Shown: positions 19,592 through 31,190, numbered from the stretch's first letter. The stretch: 64,000 bases of DNA from Arachnopeziza araneosa (GCA_003988855.1 QYAI01000048.1:142628-206627); one strand, 5' to 3'. Numbers and translations are program-made. The notes: generated by a model not told the origin, from the letters alone.

Positions 19592-22429
19592 TGTCTGTGA
19601 TTGCGTGAGAGATTGAAGAAGATGGAGGAAGGTCGGAGTGGAGGAAGAAGAGAAGAGAATGTCCGAGTTGAGCTTGGAGAACGAAGAACGAACGTGTCGA
19701 GGTCGAGGTAGGAGTAGTAGAGAGAGAATGTCTGAATTGTTATTGAAGATTGAAGGTCGAGTTGTCTGAAGATCGGAGATCGAGAAGGTTCAGATCGGAT
19801 GGTGACAACTGGAACTGCTGGCCGTTTGGCTTTCATCGTGGCTGCCATTTTATACAGTTGAAGTTGTGGTTGATTGATGTTGTTCTCGCTTCGCACAATA
19901 AGGGGGGAATGAAGATATTTAGTCGCGAAAATTCGGTACGCGGTCCCCTTCGCTTAGTCACAATATGAGAGCTAGGGAAACTGCTCTTATCTTGCTAGGT
20001 GAATACCTAGGCAGACATTCCTTAGCTCGTCACAACAGAAGAGCAGAATATTCAGTGTTTCGATTTTACTATCCAGATTCGGACTTTGACAATACTTTTA
20101 GTGTTATTGTCAGTTTTCTTCTGTTCTCCTTCTAGAATTCTGTTTCAATATCCATAATTGTAATTAAATCTAGTAGATTCTCAGTGTCTATCGTTGAATT
20201 AAACAATTTGCCTTAGGATCGCTTCTTTGTTTGAAAATCGGCCTCAGTTGTGTTTGTGAATCAACTCTTTAATGTCTGTAGACAGGTTTATGAAATATTG
20301 TCTTGGGTTTCTGTTTCATTGTGCGAATCTACTTTACACTTTCGGTTTTGTCATATTGTGCGAATNTGCTCTTCACTTTCGGTTTTGTTACATTGTGCGA
20401 ATCTGCTCTTCACTTTCGGTTTTGTTACATTGTGCGAATCTGCTCTTCACTTTCGGTTTTGTTGTGCGAATCTGCTCTTCACTTTCGGTTTTGTTACATT
20501 GTGCGAATCTGCTCTTCACTTTCAGTTTTGTTGCATTGTGCGAATCAGCTCTTCAGTTTCGGTTTTTTTACATTGTGCGAATCAGCTCTACACTTTCGTT
20601 TTTGTTTAAAGCTGACGTAGTGTGCATAACTTGGTTAGAGAATATGCATCTATATAACATCCACGTTTAAACCCAGCAAGAGGAACACTTTTAGTTAAAT
20701 CTCCTTTATAAGTACATAATCAAGGGATGTTCTTATTTTGGCTAAAGCTTGTTTAAAAATCTGGAATCAACTTAAAGAATTTGGTTCCAATGAAGAGTAA
20801 CTTGATTTGACTAGTAGGTTCCTCGTCGAAATTCTTGTGTTCGTCTTCGGTCTACTATTCTTAAACAAATATAATATCCTAGTTGTAATCGATGTCTTCC
20901 TCGTGGCAGATGGTGAGAATAGCTCTCAACCCCAAAGATCACCCACAAAAGAATCAATTTAGAATTAGTGATAAAGAATAAAACAATTAACGTTAGCTAA
21001 GCAAATTCTCTGACACCAGTGCAGCAAACGGTGATTAGGTTACCCTTTGGCATGTCCTCTTTAGCTAAGGACCTGATTAAGTTGTTTAATCCAAGCGTTT
21101 TTGACTAATTCCTAAATGAGAGACCAAAATAGGGAAGCAAGGGCACTTGATGGCAAGTCTAATTTCACTCAGGCGCCCCAGGCGGCTGATCGAAAGAAAA
21201 CATCGGTTGGTGATTTAAACTAATCCTTTCAACTCCTCAAATTTTTGAGTTTTGGGCGCAGTAAAGTCTTGTTAACGAAAGATAGTACTACTTCTCAATT
21301 CTTAAGTTGTGCCAGAAGTTATTGTTTTACGTATCTGTTTCATCAAAATCTTGGTTTCTCATCTTGCTGAAAAGTAGTTAGCGATGTCCTATTCAATTTG
21401 GTCATATCACGCTCAAGACTTAGTTTCTATCTCCGGTTACACTCAACATATCCTTAAGAGACCTGTCATATCGAGTCTCCTGTATCTCTCATTCTTTTAC
21501 CTCCTCTAATAGCTTGTCAAAAAGCTAAAATTCAAATTTTAGATATTTAAACTCCTTATAGAGGCACCTGATGCCTTGTTGGTTAGTCGGCATTTCATTT
21601 CACACTCTAACTGAGCTCACTTTTGTTTCACTCTCTGCAGTCATTCTATGGTAGAAAAAAGTTCAGAATTGAATTTGATTAAGCTATTGAGAACCCATTT
21701 TGTGACTCTGTTCCATGAAGAACCGTCATTGCCATCTAAATTATGCTCGAGCATGTATTGGCTAGCATACTTGGTTATACAGCAAGCCTTGGCTTGAAGA
21801 GTATGTAGGTCGATTTAATGCACCTGTTACGGCTGTCATATGATTATCTGTTGTACTTACTTACCCGAATATGATTATGAGCTTTCAAGGCTACTGTTGG
21901 TTGATTCTTAATATTAAGTTTAAACATAGCAGGCCTGAACTTTCATCCAGACAGTTAACCAGCTACAAGTAGCAATTCACAGAGAAAATATCCCGGAAAC
22001 TGGTTTGTGGGAAGTCCTTGCCTACACTAAAAATCGCGGTGAGTGATTTAAAGGCCAGGACAATACAGGCATCTAGTTAAAGCGATGAATTATTCATTCT
22101 TTATCATCAGAAAGATCAAATATTATGTGATATATTTCTCTTGCTGCCTGGGTTTGAAAAATGCTTCAAAATGCTTCCAAATCGAAGCTGTGTAGCAGCC
22201 CAAGTTCCTTGAATATGCAGAAATAACACCATATGAAGCTCTGTTATTGGAAATTGAACATCAAAATTGTTTGGGTACTTGAGATCATCTCAACTATCTC
22301 CATATCTTCAAAGGAGCTAAACCTCACTTTGAAGGTTTGAATACTTTAACAGATATTCATTGCAGAATCAGTCTACCCGTCCATGTGCTCCTGTCTCCAA
22401 ATAAATACAATCTCTCTGCCTGATTCTTC
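19592..22429. other. Gene-poor AT-rich region containing a minisatellite
   Basis: Apart from the 37-bp tandem array at 20317-20605, I see only short frames without coding character and no transposon ends. The region is more AT-rich than the flanking housekeeping blocks. Confidence 0.45.
20317..20605. repeat. 37-bp minisatellite, eight copies
   Basis: The unit core GTGCGAATCTGCTCTTCAC recurs with its GTGCG at 20321, 20358, 20395, 20432, 20464, 20501, 20538 and 20575. The period is exactly 37 bp except for one 32-bp interval, where 5 bp (ACATT) are missing. Inner copies are nearly identical; outer copies diverge, as expected for an array growing from the middle. All three plus-strand frames stay open through the array, an effect of its composition and not evidence of coding. 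One undetermined base (n) sits at 20366 inside copy 2. Confidence 0.9.
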
Positions 22430-23123
22430 CTATGCCTTCCAAATTCTCTTAATAGCCTCTGTAACACCGACATCGTTTGTCTCGAACTCGTACAACCCCA
22501 CACCAACCAGGACAGTACCGGCTCTCAGTCCCCACCAGAATAGCTGTCTCGTCTTCGGCAAACGCTTTCGAGGAATGTAATCGATAACCATAGACTCGAA
22601 ACCGATGTGCGAATGGATGAGGATTGTTCCGCACAAGATGGCGTCCATTGCCGGATTCAACGATCCGGAAACGAAAGGTGCGAGGGTGAGTGGGATGAGT
22701 CCGACGGAGATGAGACGCTCGAATGTCCAGTGATAGGAGCCATGTGCTGGATGTGGAGGAATTGTTGGTGCCGGGTCGTTTACTGTTATTGTTAGTTAAA
22801 TGCTTGAGAAGCAGCGGAAAGAGTTATACCAGTTCCGTCAACGACCTCTGTGAAGTGTTAGCGGGAATCCGTCTACAAGCTTCTTCTGTGAACCTACGAG
22901 GTAGAGGCGGTAGAATTGCCTTTCTGCCACTGGCATGGAAAGCAGCTACTCGCATTGAACCAGGCAATGCATCTCTAGCAAAAGCATTCCGAGCAACCTG
23001 CTTTGAGAGAACGGAAGGCTTGTTGATGGTGGGGAAGCTTGACGAGAACTTTGTTGAGAGAGGGCGTCTTGAAGCTGCCGCACAGGTTTGGCGGAGCACG
23101 GTGGGACGAATAATTGAAGCCAT
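22430..23123 (-). CDS. SDH4: Succinate dehydrogenase membrane anchor subunit
   Basis: Three exons, 22898..23123, 22830..22847 and 22430..22782, give 198 aa. The protein anchors complex II in the inner mitochondrial membrane and helps bind ubiquinone and heme. The presequence is rich in Arg and Ser. The mature region has the family's ILPPLPQ...VNDPAPTIPPHPAHGSYHW block, three membrane helices, and HSHIGFESMVIDYIP with the conserved His (heme ligand region) and Asp-Tyr (quinone site). The middle exon is only 18 nt, flanked by introns GTAGGT...CTAACACTTCACAG and GTATAA...CAATAACAG. Skipping it would remove VVDGT just before the first conserved block. Divergent from MPP beta, 239 bp apart. Confidence 0.93.
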
Positions 23124-23362
23124 GATGACCACAATTCCTCGATTGCAATATCGTATGTTGATGTTCAAGGACGTCTTCGGAACAACCCTCGGCTCTGGGT
23201 TTTCGTCCTTAGTTGTAAGGCACTGATTCGTAAATAAATCGGCGGGCTTCTGATTGGTTGAGAAGAAATCTAGCTTGAGGCGAGCAACTTCAACCACATC
23301 CTGGCATTCCACGACTGACCTCAATTCAAGACCATCTCCATCTACCACCACTCACAACCCTC
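23124..23362. promoter_or_regulatory. Shared promoter region of SDH4 and MPP beta
   Basis: The start codons are at 23123 (-) and 23363 (+). Both products are imported mitochondrial proteins, so co-regulation is plausible. A CCAATCAG box (reverse complement of ctgattgg) lies near 23251-23258, a candidate HAP/CBF site, which is a known class of regulator of fungal respiratory genes. Confidence 0.5.
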
Positions 23363-24989
23363 ATGGCGTCCCGGAGGTTAGCTCTCAATCTCGCCCAGGG
23401 ACTGCGCGGTCGCGCTTCTCTCAACACTGTCTCGTCGTTGAAGAGAGGGTTCGCGACGCCTGTAGTGAAAAATGGCGTGAAGACAGAATCGACGACCTTG
23501 TCCAATGGACTGACGGTGAGGGCGTGCTGCTCCTAGAATCAGTTGAGGGTTACTGATAGCTACCAGATTGCCACTGAGCATTCGCCATGGGCGCAGACCT
23601 CGACTGTCGGTGTCTGGATCGATGCCGGATCTCGAGCAGAAACCGATAAGACAAATGGCACAGCTCACTTCTTGGAACATCTTGCGTTCAAGGTATATCT
23701 CAATTGGATTATGAAGCATATTTGGGAGCTAATGATGGACTCAGGGCACGACCAACCGAACACAACAGCAATTGGAGCTCGAAATCGAGAATATGGGTGG
23801 TCACTTGAACGCTTATACCTCTGTATGGTTATGCCTCAAAGGACTCTGGCAGATGCTAATAATATTTGCAGCGAGAGAACACTGTATACTACGCAAAGGC
23901 CTTCAACGCTGATGTTCCTGCCACCGTCAACATCCTTTCCGATATTCTCCAGAACTCCAAGCTCGAGGAATCCGCAATCAACCGGGAGCGTGATGTTATC
24001 CTAAGAGAGTCAGAGGAGGTCGATAAGCAATTGGAGGAGGTCGTTTTTGATCATTTACACGCCACAGCTTTCCAAGGACAACCACTGGGACGCACAATTT
24101 TAGGCCCGGCCGAGAACATTCAAAGCATTCAACGAGATGATTTAGTCAACTACATCAAGACAAACTACACTGCTGATCGAATGGTTCTTGTTGGTGCTGG
24201 AGGTGTTCCCCATGAGCAACTAGTTGAACTTGCCGAGAAGCACTTTTCTGGCCTGGCTACCGAACCATATTCTGGGTCCGCCGTTGCAGCACAAAAGGCA
24301 AAACCAGAGTTCATTGGTTCCGAGATCCGTCTTCGTGATGATACCATCCCAACTGCAAATATTGCGATTGCTGTTGAAGGTGTCAGCTGGAAGGATGATG
24401 ACTACTTTACCGCTCTCGTCACTCAAGCCATTGTTGGAAACTGGGATAAGGCAATGGGTAATGCTCCTCATATGGGTAGCAAACTCAGCGGTTTCGTGCA
24501 CAAGAACAACTTGGCCAACAGCTTCATGAGCTTTTCTACAAGTTATAGTGATACTGGGTATGCCCTTCTATTCAATGATTGAACACAACTGATAATTTCA
24601 GCCTTTGGGGTATCTACCTCGTAACGGATCAGCTTACCCGTATTGATGATCTGGTTCATTTCACACTCCGCGAATGGTCAAGACTATCATACAACGTCAC
24701 GGAGGCCGAAGTCGAACGTGCCAAGGCTCAGCTGAAAGCATCCATTCTCCTATCTCTTGACGGAACAACCGCTGCGGCAGAAGATATTGGACGTCAACTC
24801 ATCACCACCGGACGTCGTATGGGACCAGAGGAGATTGAACGTGTTATCAATGCCATCTCGGAGAATGATGTCATGAGCTTTGCTCAACGGAAGTTGTGGG
24901 ATCAAGATATAGCCATTTCGGCAGTTGGTAGCATTGAGGGTTTATTAGATTACCAGAGAGTGCGCAACGATATGAGCAGAAATGCATAA
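23363..24989 (+). CDS. Mitochondrial processing peptidase, beta subunit
   Basis: The model is join(23363..23515,23567..23692,23745..23822,23872..24557,24602..24989), 476 aa. This is the catalytic subunit (Mas1/Pep type) that removes presequences from imported proteins. The zinc-binding inverted motif HFLEH is complete at His85, Glu88 and His89, with the downstream acidic ligand region in REsEEVDKQLEE; the alpha subunit would lack these. The N-terminus (Arg/Ser/Leu-rich, about 30 residues) is a presequence. Four introns of 44-52 bp all keep the frame and reproduce the family blocks GTTNRTQQQLELEIENMGGHLNAYTS and SDTGLWGIY (split codons). In some fungi the same protein doubles as core protein 1 of the bc1 complex. 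Confidence 0.95.
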
Positions 24990-25725
24990 GGGGTCGGTTT
25001 TGAATTCCGGGTGATAGAGTGTATAATGCGAGATACGCGTTCTTGTACACATAGTGCTCCATAAAGCTGTTTCATACTTAAGCACTTTGGTTTGGTGTCC
25101 TGTGAACTGTAGATTGTGTGCCAAATGAAGAGACGCTGTCAAAAGAGTAGAGTCTAATATCTAACCAAGTAGTTTTGAAAAGCATCTTGTCTGCATATAT
25201 TCATATTCCTGCTTCAATTTCCAGAAGCCCCCATTGCTTACAAGCATACCTCAGCACCGTAAGAGAAATGGGCCATCTCCACTTAAAATTTAAACTCGTA
25301 GCATTTCAAGGAAACTCCAATCATACTGTGACCTGGACGGTTTGTTATCGCTCTCTCCACAGTTTGTTTTCTTGTATCAATCGGGATAGCAAATGAGATA
25401 AACATTATCCAAGTCATTCTTGCACAATCAGAAGCAGAAGGAGTCGGCGTAGATTGACAGTAACCGCTTTCTCTATTGAAATTATTTCTTAATGCGCAGT
25501 CTGGCTATTGAAAGAGAAAAGGAGAGTTTGTTTAGGTTCTAAGGTTTACTTTGGGGACAGATAGAGAAAAGTAGCTTGAAAATGAAATATATAAGAGGTT
25601 TGCTCCACGACGAAACCCTTGTTAGACGTCAAAAGATGAAAACCTTACTCGATGTCCAAATCACGTCATCAAACCTCCCCATACGCTATTACGACTCCGA
25701 CTTAGTCGGCTCGTGGGCCGCGCTG
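24990..25725. other. Intergenic between MPP beta and P450 3' ends
   Basis: Convergent 3' flanks, 736 bp. Short frames only; nothing supported. Confidence 0.4.
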
Positions 25726-27483
25726 TTACCATTCATCCAAAACCCTAACCTTCAGCTTCATCCCTCCCCTAGGCTTCATCGTGATCGCCCCAGCAGGAAC
25801 TACTTCCCCTTGCGCTGCGTCCAATTCCCACGCCATCTTCCCCACGAACACCGCCATGAGTACCTTCAACTCCCCCTTCGCAAACCTCTCCCCAATACAA
25901 CTCCTGGGTCCATGCAAGAAGGTCAAATAATCATAATTACTCTTCACCCCTCCAGTATTGTTTGGCTTGCCTGTCTCGGCATCGATCCATCTTTCAGGCT
26001 TGAATGAGTCCGCATCGTCCCAGAGGTGAGGAGAGCGGTTGATGCCGTATGGAGAGATGAAGACCTGTGTTCCCGCGGGGATGGATTGGCCGGAGATAAA
26101 GGTCGATCGCTTGGCGATACGGAGGGTGGTTGGGACTGGGGGGAACAGGCGTAAAATTTCGGTACAGACTCCGTGTAGGTAGGGAAGAGATTCGATGAGG
26201 CTGCTTAGATCAACGTTTGGAGAGAGAAGAGTAGAGGGCGAAGAGAGATGAGTATGAATCTCGGTACGGAGGCGCTCTTGTGCCAAGGGGTTGAGGGCAA
26301 GGAGGTAGGTTCCCCAGGTAAATGCTGAGGAAGTGGTTTCGTGTCTATTTCTATGAGTTATGAGAGATAGACGAGGTCTTTTATGCTTACCCAGCTGCTA
26401 AGTAGGTGAGAAGTTGATCAACAAGCATCTCATCGGCAAAAATTTGAGATTTGATGAGAAGAGAGAGGATATCGACTGAATGGTCCTTCTGCTGGGCAAT
26501 TGTCTCTTTTTTATCTCGAACGAGCTGTCGACAGACATTCCTCAATGCTCGAGTCGTTGTGCTCAGCATCTCATTCAACTTCCACGGTAGTTTAACAACC
26601 AGAGCTCGTGGTAATAGCAGATTTGCTGCGAAATAGAAAAGTTTTTCTGTACTGGGCTCGAGGATCTGTTCATAATTGGCGATTAATTCATCATCCGCAC
26701 TTTTCAGCGCATTGAATTCCCGACCTAGTCCCGCAATTCCAATGATATCCATCGTGACTTTATTAGCCCAATGATTTATCTCCACTGTTCCCTCTTCATG
26801 CTTTTCATCCCTCTCCTTGGGAGACGGAGAGTTCTCATGAATCTCAGCTGCAATACGGCTAGTGAGATCAATCGCCTTTTCCCAGAAGATGGGATACAAT
26901 TCTTTGATATGTCTGAAGCTGAATGCAGGTGCAGAATGCTTTCGTTGAAACTTGTGCTCTTCTCCTTCCACTAGGATCAACCCATCTCCTAGAATGATAC
27001 GCAAGAAATTGCGCAACTCCTTGGATTTCTCAAAATCATAGGCATTGTTTACGAGGACATCGGCAAGAGCAACAGGGTCAGTAGCGAGGAGACAGGTACG
27101 GTTAAACAGTCCTGGGAAGCGAATGAGACCATTGTTCGGGACTTCGGTCATGAATTTAAGGAAGATAGATGCAGATAACTGCTTGAAGGTAACGGCGGGG
27201 TAACCTATTAAAGGAATGGCCCCAGACTGTTGTGGTGTTAGTTGAAGATTGATGGGTTGATATTTTATAATACCTTGGGTTTAGGGAGTTGTCGTAGCGG
27301 GCTGTACCATGAGGGGTAGATGAACGCGCTCCATAGTCCCCAAGTTCCAAATATAATAGCCAGATATAAGAGAAAGACACTGGAGAGTTTGGAGTCGTGG
27401 AATAAATCTGGGAAGAAGAGGGTGCTGACACTGGACAAGGATGCCGAAGCCAATACTACTAGAGCCGGTGTAGAGATGCTCAT
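25726..27483 (-). CDS. Cytochrome P450 monooxygenase
   Basis: Three exons, 27274..27483, 26391..27226 and 25726..26344, give about 554 aa; a second in-frame ATG 12 bp upstream (27495) is also possible. N-terminal hydrophobic segments (residues 5-25 and 38-55) anchor it in the ER. The P450 landmarks are in order: Pro-rich hinge RQLPKPK, I-helix AGHETTSS (about 347-354, split by the second intron), K-helix EILR, the FKPERW meander, and heme-binding FLHGPRSCIG with Cys498. The introns are GTATTA...CACAACAG and GTAAGC...AAATAG. It resembles fungal fatty-acid or xenobiotic P450s of the CYP4-like clan, but the substrate cannot be told. No secondary-metabolite backbone gene is adjacent. Confidence 0.92.
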
Positions 27484-27495
27484 ATCGAATGTCAA

Positions 27496-28425
27496 ATAGG
27501 GTAGAGAGACTTAGAAAGCTAAACTAGGGTGATCATCTTCTTGAAGGGTATTTAGCAACAATTCACACGATGGTAAGATTGGGATAATTACATTTTGATC
27601 AAGTGACTCAGACCCTCGGTTGCACGTGTGTTTCGTTTCAAGAGTGTTAGAATATCCTTGATCCGCTTGCTTTTTCACGCTCTTTGGACTCGGTATTGGC
27701 TATTGCAGTCTCAACTTATAACATGGATGACCACGAATTGGAAGAAGTCTATTCTGACGCCCTTCTTGATAGTGCGGATTGTGGAGAGGAAGTCCGAAGA
27801 TGTGTCCAAATGACATGTGCCTTCGTATACCGAGGCCAATAAGGTGCTGAGGATGGAAGCTTTGGTTGGATATATAACTAATTTTAATGACCATCTCTTG
27901 CTTTTTAACAGGGGATTTTCACCAACTCCAGTCTGAGCTATACCTACCTAGGTACTTGTCAGTTGAAAATTCACAAAGGCAGATAGAACGATCACGTGAT
28001 TACTCCTCTAGGCTCTTCTCATCACCCCACCCGCTGGTGAGGTCATTCAGACTTCTCATCATCTTATTAGTAGGAATCGCAATGGAATAATCTAAAAGTC
28101 TACGCAAAGGAAGGTTAAAAGAGAGCCATTTGGCTCATTCCTGTTTGAGCATCCCTATTAGAAACGATATCAGGGATCTTGCATTAACCGGTCAGCAGAC
28201 CTCTGTTGATTTAACGTCGAACGTGTTGAGTGTTCTCAAGATAATTTTGTGAATCAGCACACTTCTGATATCAATCATCTTGGTTCCAAATATTTCAAAA
28301 GGGTTCAGTGCTCGACGGAAAAGGGGGTCAAGCGATAAAAACACGAACCCTAAGCGAGACGAGAACCAGTTACACTAATGTCACTTATCTCGACTTCCTC
28401 TGAGAATCTCTGATCCAGCTTCAAA
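27496..28425. other. Divergent intergenic region
   Basis: This is the promoter region for the P450 (-) and the gluconokinase-like gene (+). No coding frame is supported. Confidence 0.4.
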
Positions 28426-29037
28426 ATGCCCAATATCTCATCTTATGTCGTTATCCTTTCTGGGACGCACGTAACGGGCAAAGAAACTCTAGCCGTCTCC
28501 CTCTCCCAGTCCCTCCATTGCCCTTGGGTCAAGGCCGAAATGGCGCACGCTCCCGCCACTTTCGGTGCGCGCTCGCAAGCCCGAAAAGGCTATGATTATG
28601 GGACGGTATTTGGACGCATATTCTTCTCAAAGATCCGACGTCTTGGATTCCTTTCCGAAAACTCAGAATCAGATGGAGAATCCGAAACGCAAGCTCCCAG
28701 AAAGTTTGGCTCGGATTGTACGGCACTGATTACTTGCTATGCGATGCGAAAACCAGCTAGAGATGCCATTAGAGATGTTATGTCAAAGAATTCGATTAGA
28801 ACCGTTTTTGTCATCCTGCAGATCACCGAGGAAACGTTGAGTGGGAGGACTTTGGGGGCTGAGACCGAGGAAATGGCGGAGAGGGTGATGGGGGAGAAGA
28901 TTGCGGACATTAGAAAACCAGAGGAGGAGGAAAAAGATATATTGGTGGTCGATGATTTGCTAGATGTTGATAGTTTGTTTGTCGAGATTAGAGAGGGAAT
29001 TAGTCGGCAGGTTCAGGACATGTCCGAACTGAGTTAG
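28426..29037 (+). CDS. Gluconokinase-like P-loop protein with altered Walker A
   Basis: A single-exon gene of 203 aa. The order of elements matches small gluconate-kinase-like P-loop proteins: an N-terminal beta strand and P-loop (VVILSGTHVTGKET, residues 8-21), a central SDCTALITCYAMRKPARDAIR helix resembling the CSALK...YR region, a beta strand RTVFVIL, an arginine-rich lid segment, and a C-terminal DILVVDD strand. The P-loop reads GxxxxGKET: Glu follows the Lys where Ser/Thr normally binds magnesium. It may therefore be inactive, use the next Thr, or belong to a divergent fungal branch. The substrate is unknown and I rate the family call as moderate. Confidence 0.6.
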   Translation: MPNISSYVVILSGTHVTGKETLAVSLSQSLHCPWVKAEMAHAPATFGARSQARKGYDYGTVFGRIFFSKIRRLGFLSENSESDGESETQAPRKFGSDCTALITCYAMRKPARDAIRDVMSKNSIRTVFVILQITEETLSGRTLGAETEEMAERVMGEKIADIRKPEEEEKDILVVDDLLDVDSLFVEIREGISRQVQDMSELS

Positions 29038-30050
29038 AATACTCTTCCAATTGAGTCTGCCTGTTTTTTTATGGGATTCATCTATTCAAACTCCTTAATA
29101 TCCCTCACGACTAGCTTCTTTAGATTAACTTCGGTTGGTTGAAGAAAGACCGAATACGTAGCTCTCGAGGTACTACTCTGATTATTGAGAACAGAACTGG
29201 AACCGTGATTTTACAGTAGGTCTTTGCACTAGAGTGTACTTACTGGCGTTTTTAGCCTTTTTGGATTCAGAGTGCTGGAGATATCTCTGATCTTTGAAAG
29301 TTCTGGTGGGACATTGCTCGGTGAAAGCGAGACTCATTGCTTGGAATACATTTTGGTCATTTGAGTTGGGGCTCTAGAGAGACATGCTTCTTGGATGTTG
29401 CACGAGATTCTCCAGACACAGTTTATCTTCCCTTAAGAATAGAATTACCTGAATTTTATTGATTTTGTGGGCTCTAACTGCTAGTTCCTTCACTTTTTGA
29501 CTTACTGGTGATTGTATTGTAGGATGTGAGTTGTCTGACGAGCATGGATGTAGTCAGCTTTTTAAATCTTCAGCCTGTACTCTAACTCAACATTAATGTA
29601 CTTATTTTCGTTGATGCTCAGGTAAATTGAGGTCTTGGTAGGGTATCAAGCTTGTCCATACCATCGCCGACAAAATTTGATGCCATGGAGTTTGACACCG
29701 CGGTTTTAAGGCGACGAATTTTCGCATTCAGCTCTGATTTTGCTATCATTGAGAGCGTACCATACCTATATTGACTCGTAATTTTCTCTATTTCCATTAA
29801 CTCAAGCTTCGAATGATAATAACCGGTCTCGAGATAGAAGTTTTTTTGTAAATCGCTATTGTCCCTCTTTGAGCGTATGAAAGCTCGGCTGTTCAAGAAA
29901 TGTTCCTTTGTACGAATATTTGGGAGATGAAGCTAGGAAGACTCGTTGCAAAGTAAACAAAAACGGATCGCGCTTTCCTCCCTCAACGCAAGACCGCGCA
30001 TCAGAATCAACCAAAGCCTCAGGAGTGAATAATATACTCTATTTAACAAA
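29038..30050. other. Intergenic, with an open-frame remnant on the minus strand
   Basis: 1 kb with no supported complete gene. A minus-strand frame open from 29932 to 29618 encodes about 100 residues of coding-like, charged helical sequence (for example SKLELMEIEKITSQYRYG) but has no ATG at its head. It could be the last exon of an unresolved gene or a fragment. Confidence 0.3.
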
Positions 30051-31190
30051 ATGTCTGAACCGATGGAACTTGCAACCATCCCCGACTTCAACCAGCACAA
30101 TGTTAAGGCGCTGAGAGAGCATTGCGGCGTGTTATTTCTTGCCAGAACAGGAACCAAAGCCGAACTTGTTTCTCGCCTTATGAATCATTACAAGCTACAG
30201 GCCGAGTCTAAACTAGAGAGCCTCCTTCAAACTGCTGGCAACGCAGAGGATGATCCTGGTGGAAGCCGAAAGGAACAAGAGATCAGGAATATGTTTGAGA
30301 TGATTGCTAGCGTAAAGAAGCAGAAGAACAAAGCTTTGGATACAGAGAGAAAACAGAAGACTACGGTTAAAAAGCTATTTGATGTTGTTCAAGGGGGTAT
30401 TGGAAGTCACGGCATGGATGTGGATGGCACAGAAATCGATCAAGATGAGAGCACAGAAGACAAAATCAACCGAATGCACCAAGCTATTGGAATAATGGAT
30501 GATAACGAGCCGATTGCGGGAGACATTGGAGAGCTTGAAGAAAAGTACGAAGAGTTTGCAATGTCAGAGGAAGCTGATACTATTGCAAAGAAGTATTTTG
30601 ACGAGGAATTGGCAAAATATGCGGAGGTGGATGCTATCCGTCGAGGAGACAGCAAGTTTCAGAAGTCTGGCGATTCTTTGGAAGTTTCGAGATTCAATTA
30701 CAGGAATCAAATCCGGGAGAAAAGGGAATTTGAAGCAGCCCAGCTTGATGCTGAAATAGATGCTGAATTTGAAGCTGCTTTTGGAAAAGCCGAAATAAGA
30801 GCAGAGGAAAGTCAAGTCATAGAAAGCGATCCAGCAGATAATGGTTCTCTCGACAGAGACCTAACACCAGCCCCGGCCCCGCCTAAAGATAGCGAAGAGA
30901 TCATCACAATATTCGAAGATTCCATCAAGGAGTTCGTAGAAGAGAAGAATGATAAGACTTATTCACCGGTGGACGACAAAGTTGAAGAGTCACTAGAAGA
31001 AAATCATGATAAGACCTACCTTCCAATGGAGGAGCCAATCGAGGAGGCGATTGAGGATCCTAAAGATAATGATTACATGCCAACTACGAAGAAAAAAGGC
31101 ACGCGTGGTAGAGCTGGTGCAAAGAAGAAAGCTGCTCCCAAGAAGGCAGCAGGAGGCAAGAAAAGGACGTCAAAGAAGAAAAATTGGTAA
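30051..31190 (+). CDS. SAP-domain protein with acidic middle and histone-H1-like tail
   Basis: A single-exon gene of 379 aa. A SAP-type helix-extended loop-helix lies at about residues 15-50 (NVKALREHCG...GTKAELVSRLMNHY), a fold that usually binds AT-rich DNA or RNA. The middle is acidic and helical. Near 300-350 a degenerate unit of about 20 residues recurs three times: NDKTYSPVDD, HDKTYLPMEE, and a weaker KDNDYMPTTK. The last 30 residues are Lys/Ala/Gly-rich (KKKAAPKKAAGGKKR), like a linker-histone tail or nucleolar signal. A chromatin or RNA-binding nuclear role is inferred. It lies 631 bp upstream of a second, larger SAP-module gene on the same strand. Confidence 0.7.
   Translation: MSEPMELATIPDFNQHNVKALREHCGVLFLARTGTKAELVSRLMNHYKLQAESKLESLLQTAGNAEDDPGGSRKEQEIRNMFEMIASVKKQKNKALDTERKQKTTVKKLFDVVQGGIGSHGMDVDGTEIDQDESTEDKINRMHQAIGIMDDNEPIAGDIGELEEKYEEFAMSEEADTIAKKYFDEELAKYAEVDAIRRGDSKFQKSGDSLEVSRFNYRNQIREKREFEAAQLDAEIDAEFEAAFGKAEIRAEESQVIESDPADNGSLDRDLTPAPAPPKDSEEIITIFEDSIKEFVEEKNDKTYSPVDDKVEESLEENHDKTYLPMEEPIEEAIEDPKDNDYMPTTKKKGTRGRAGAKKKAAPKKAAGGKKRTSKKKNW

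Noticed and set aside
19056..19896. 117-aa, 131-aa and 151-aa frames overlapping the small helical orphan gene
   Set aside because: They ignore the clear intron and have proline- or arginine-rich shadow composition.
20250..20670. Three overlapping 105-132 aa frames
   Set aside because: Created by the minisatellite in all three phases; no start, domain or flanking coding signal.
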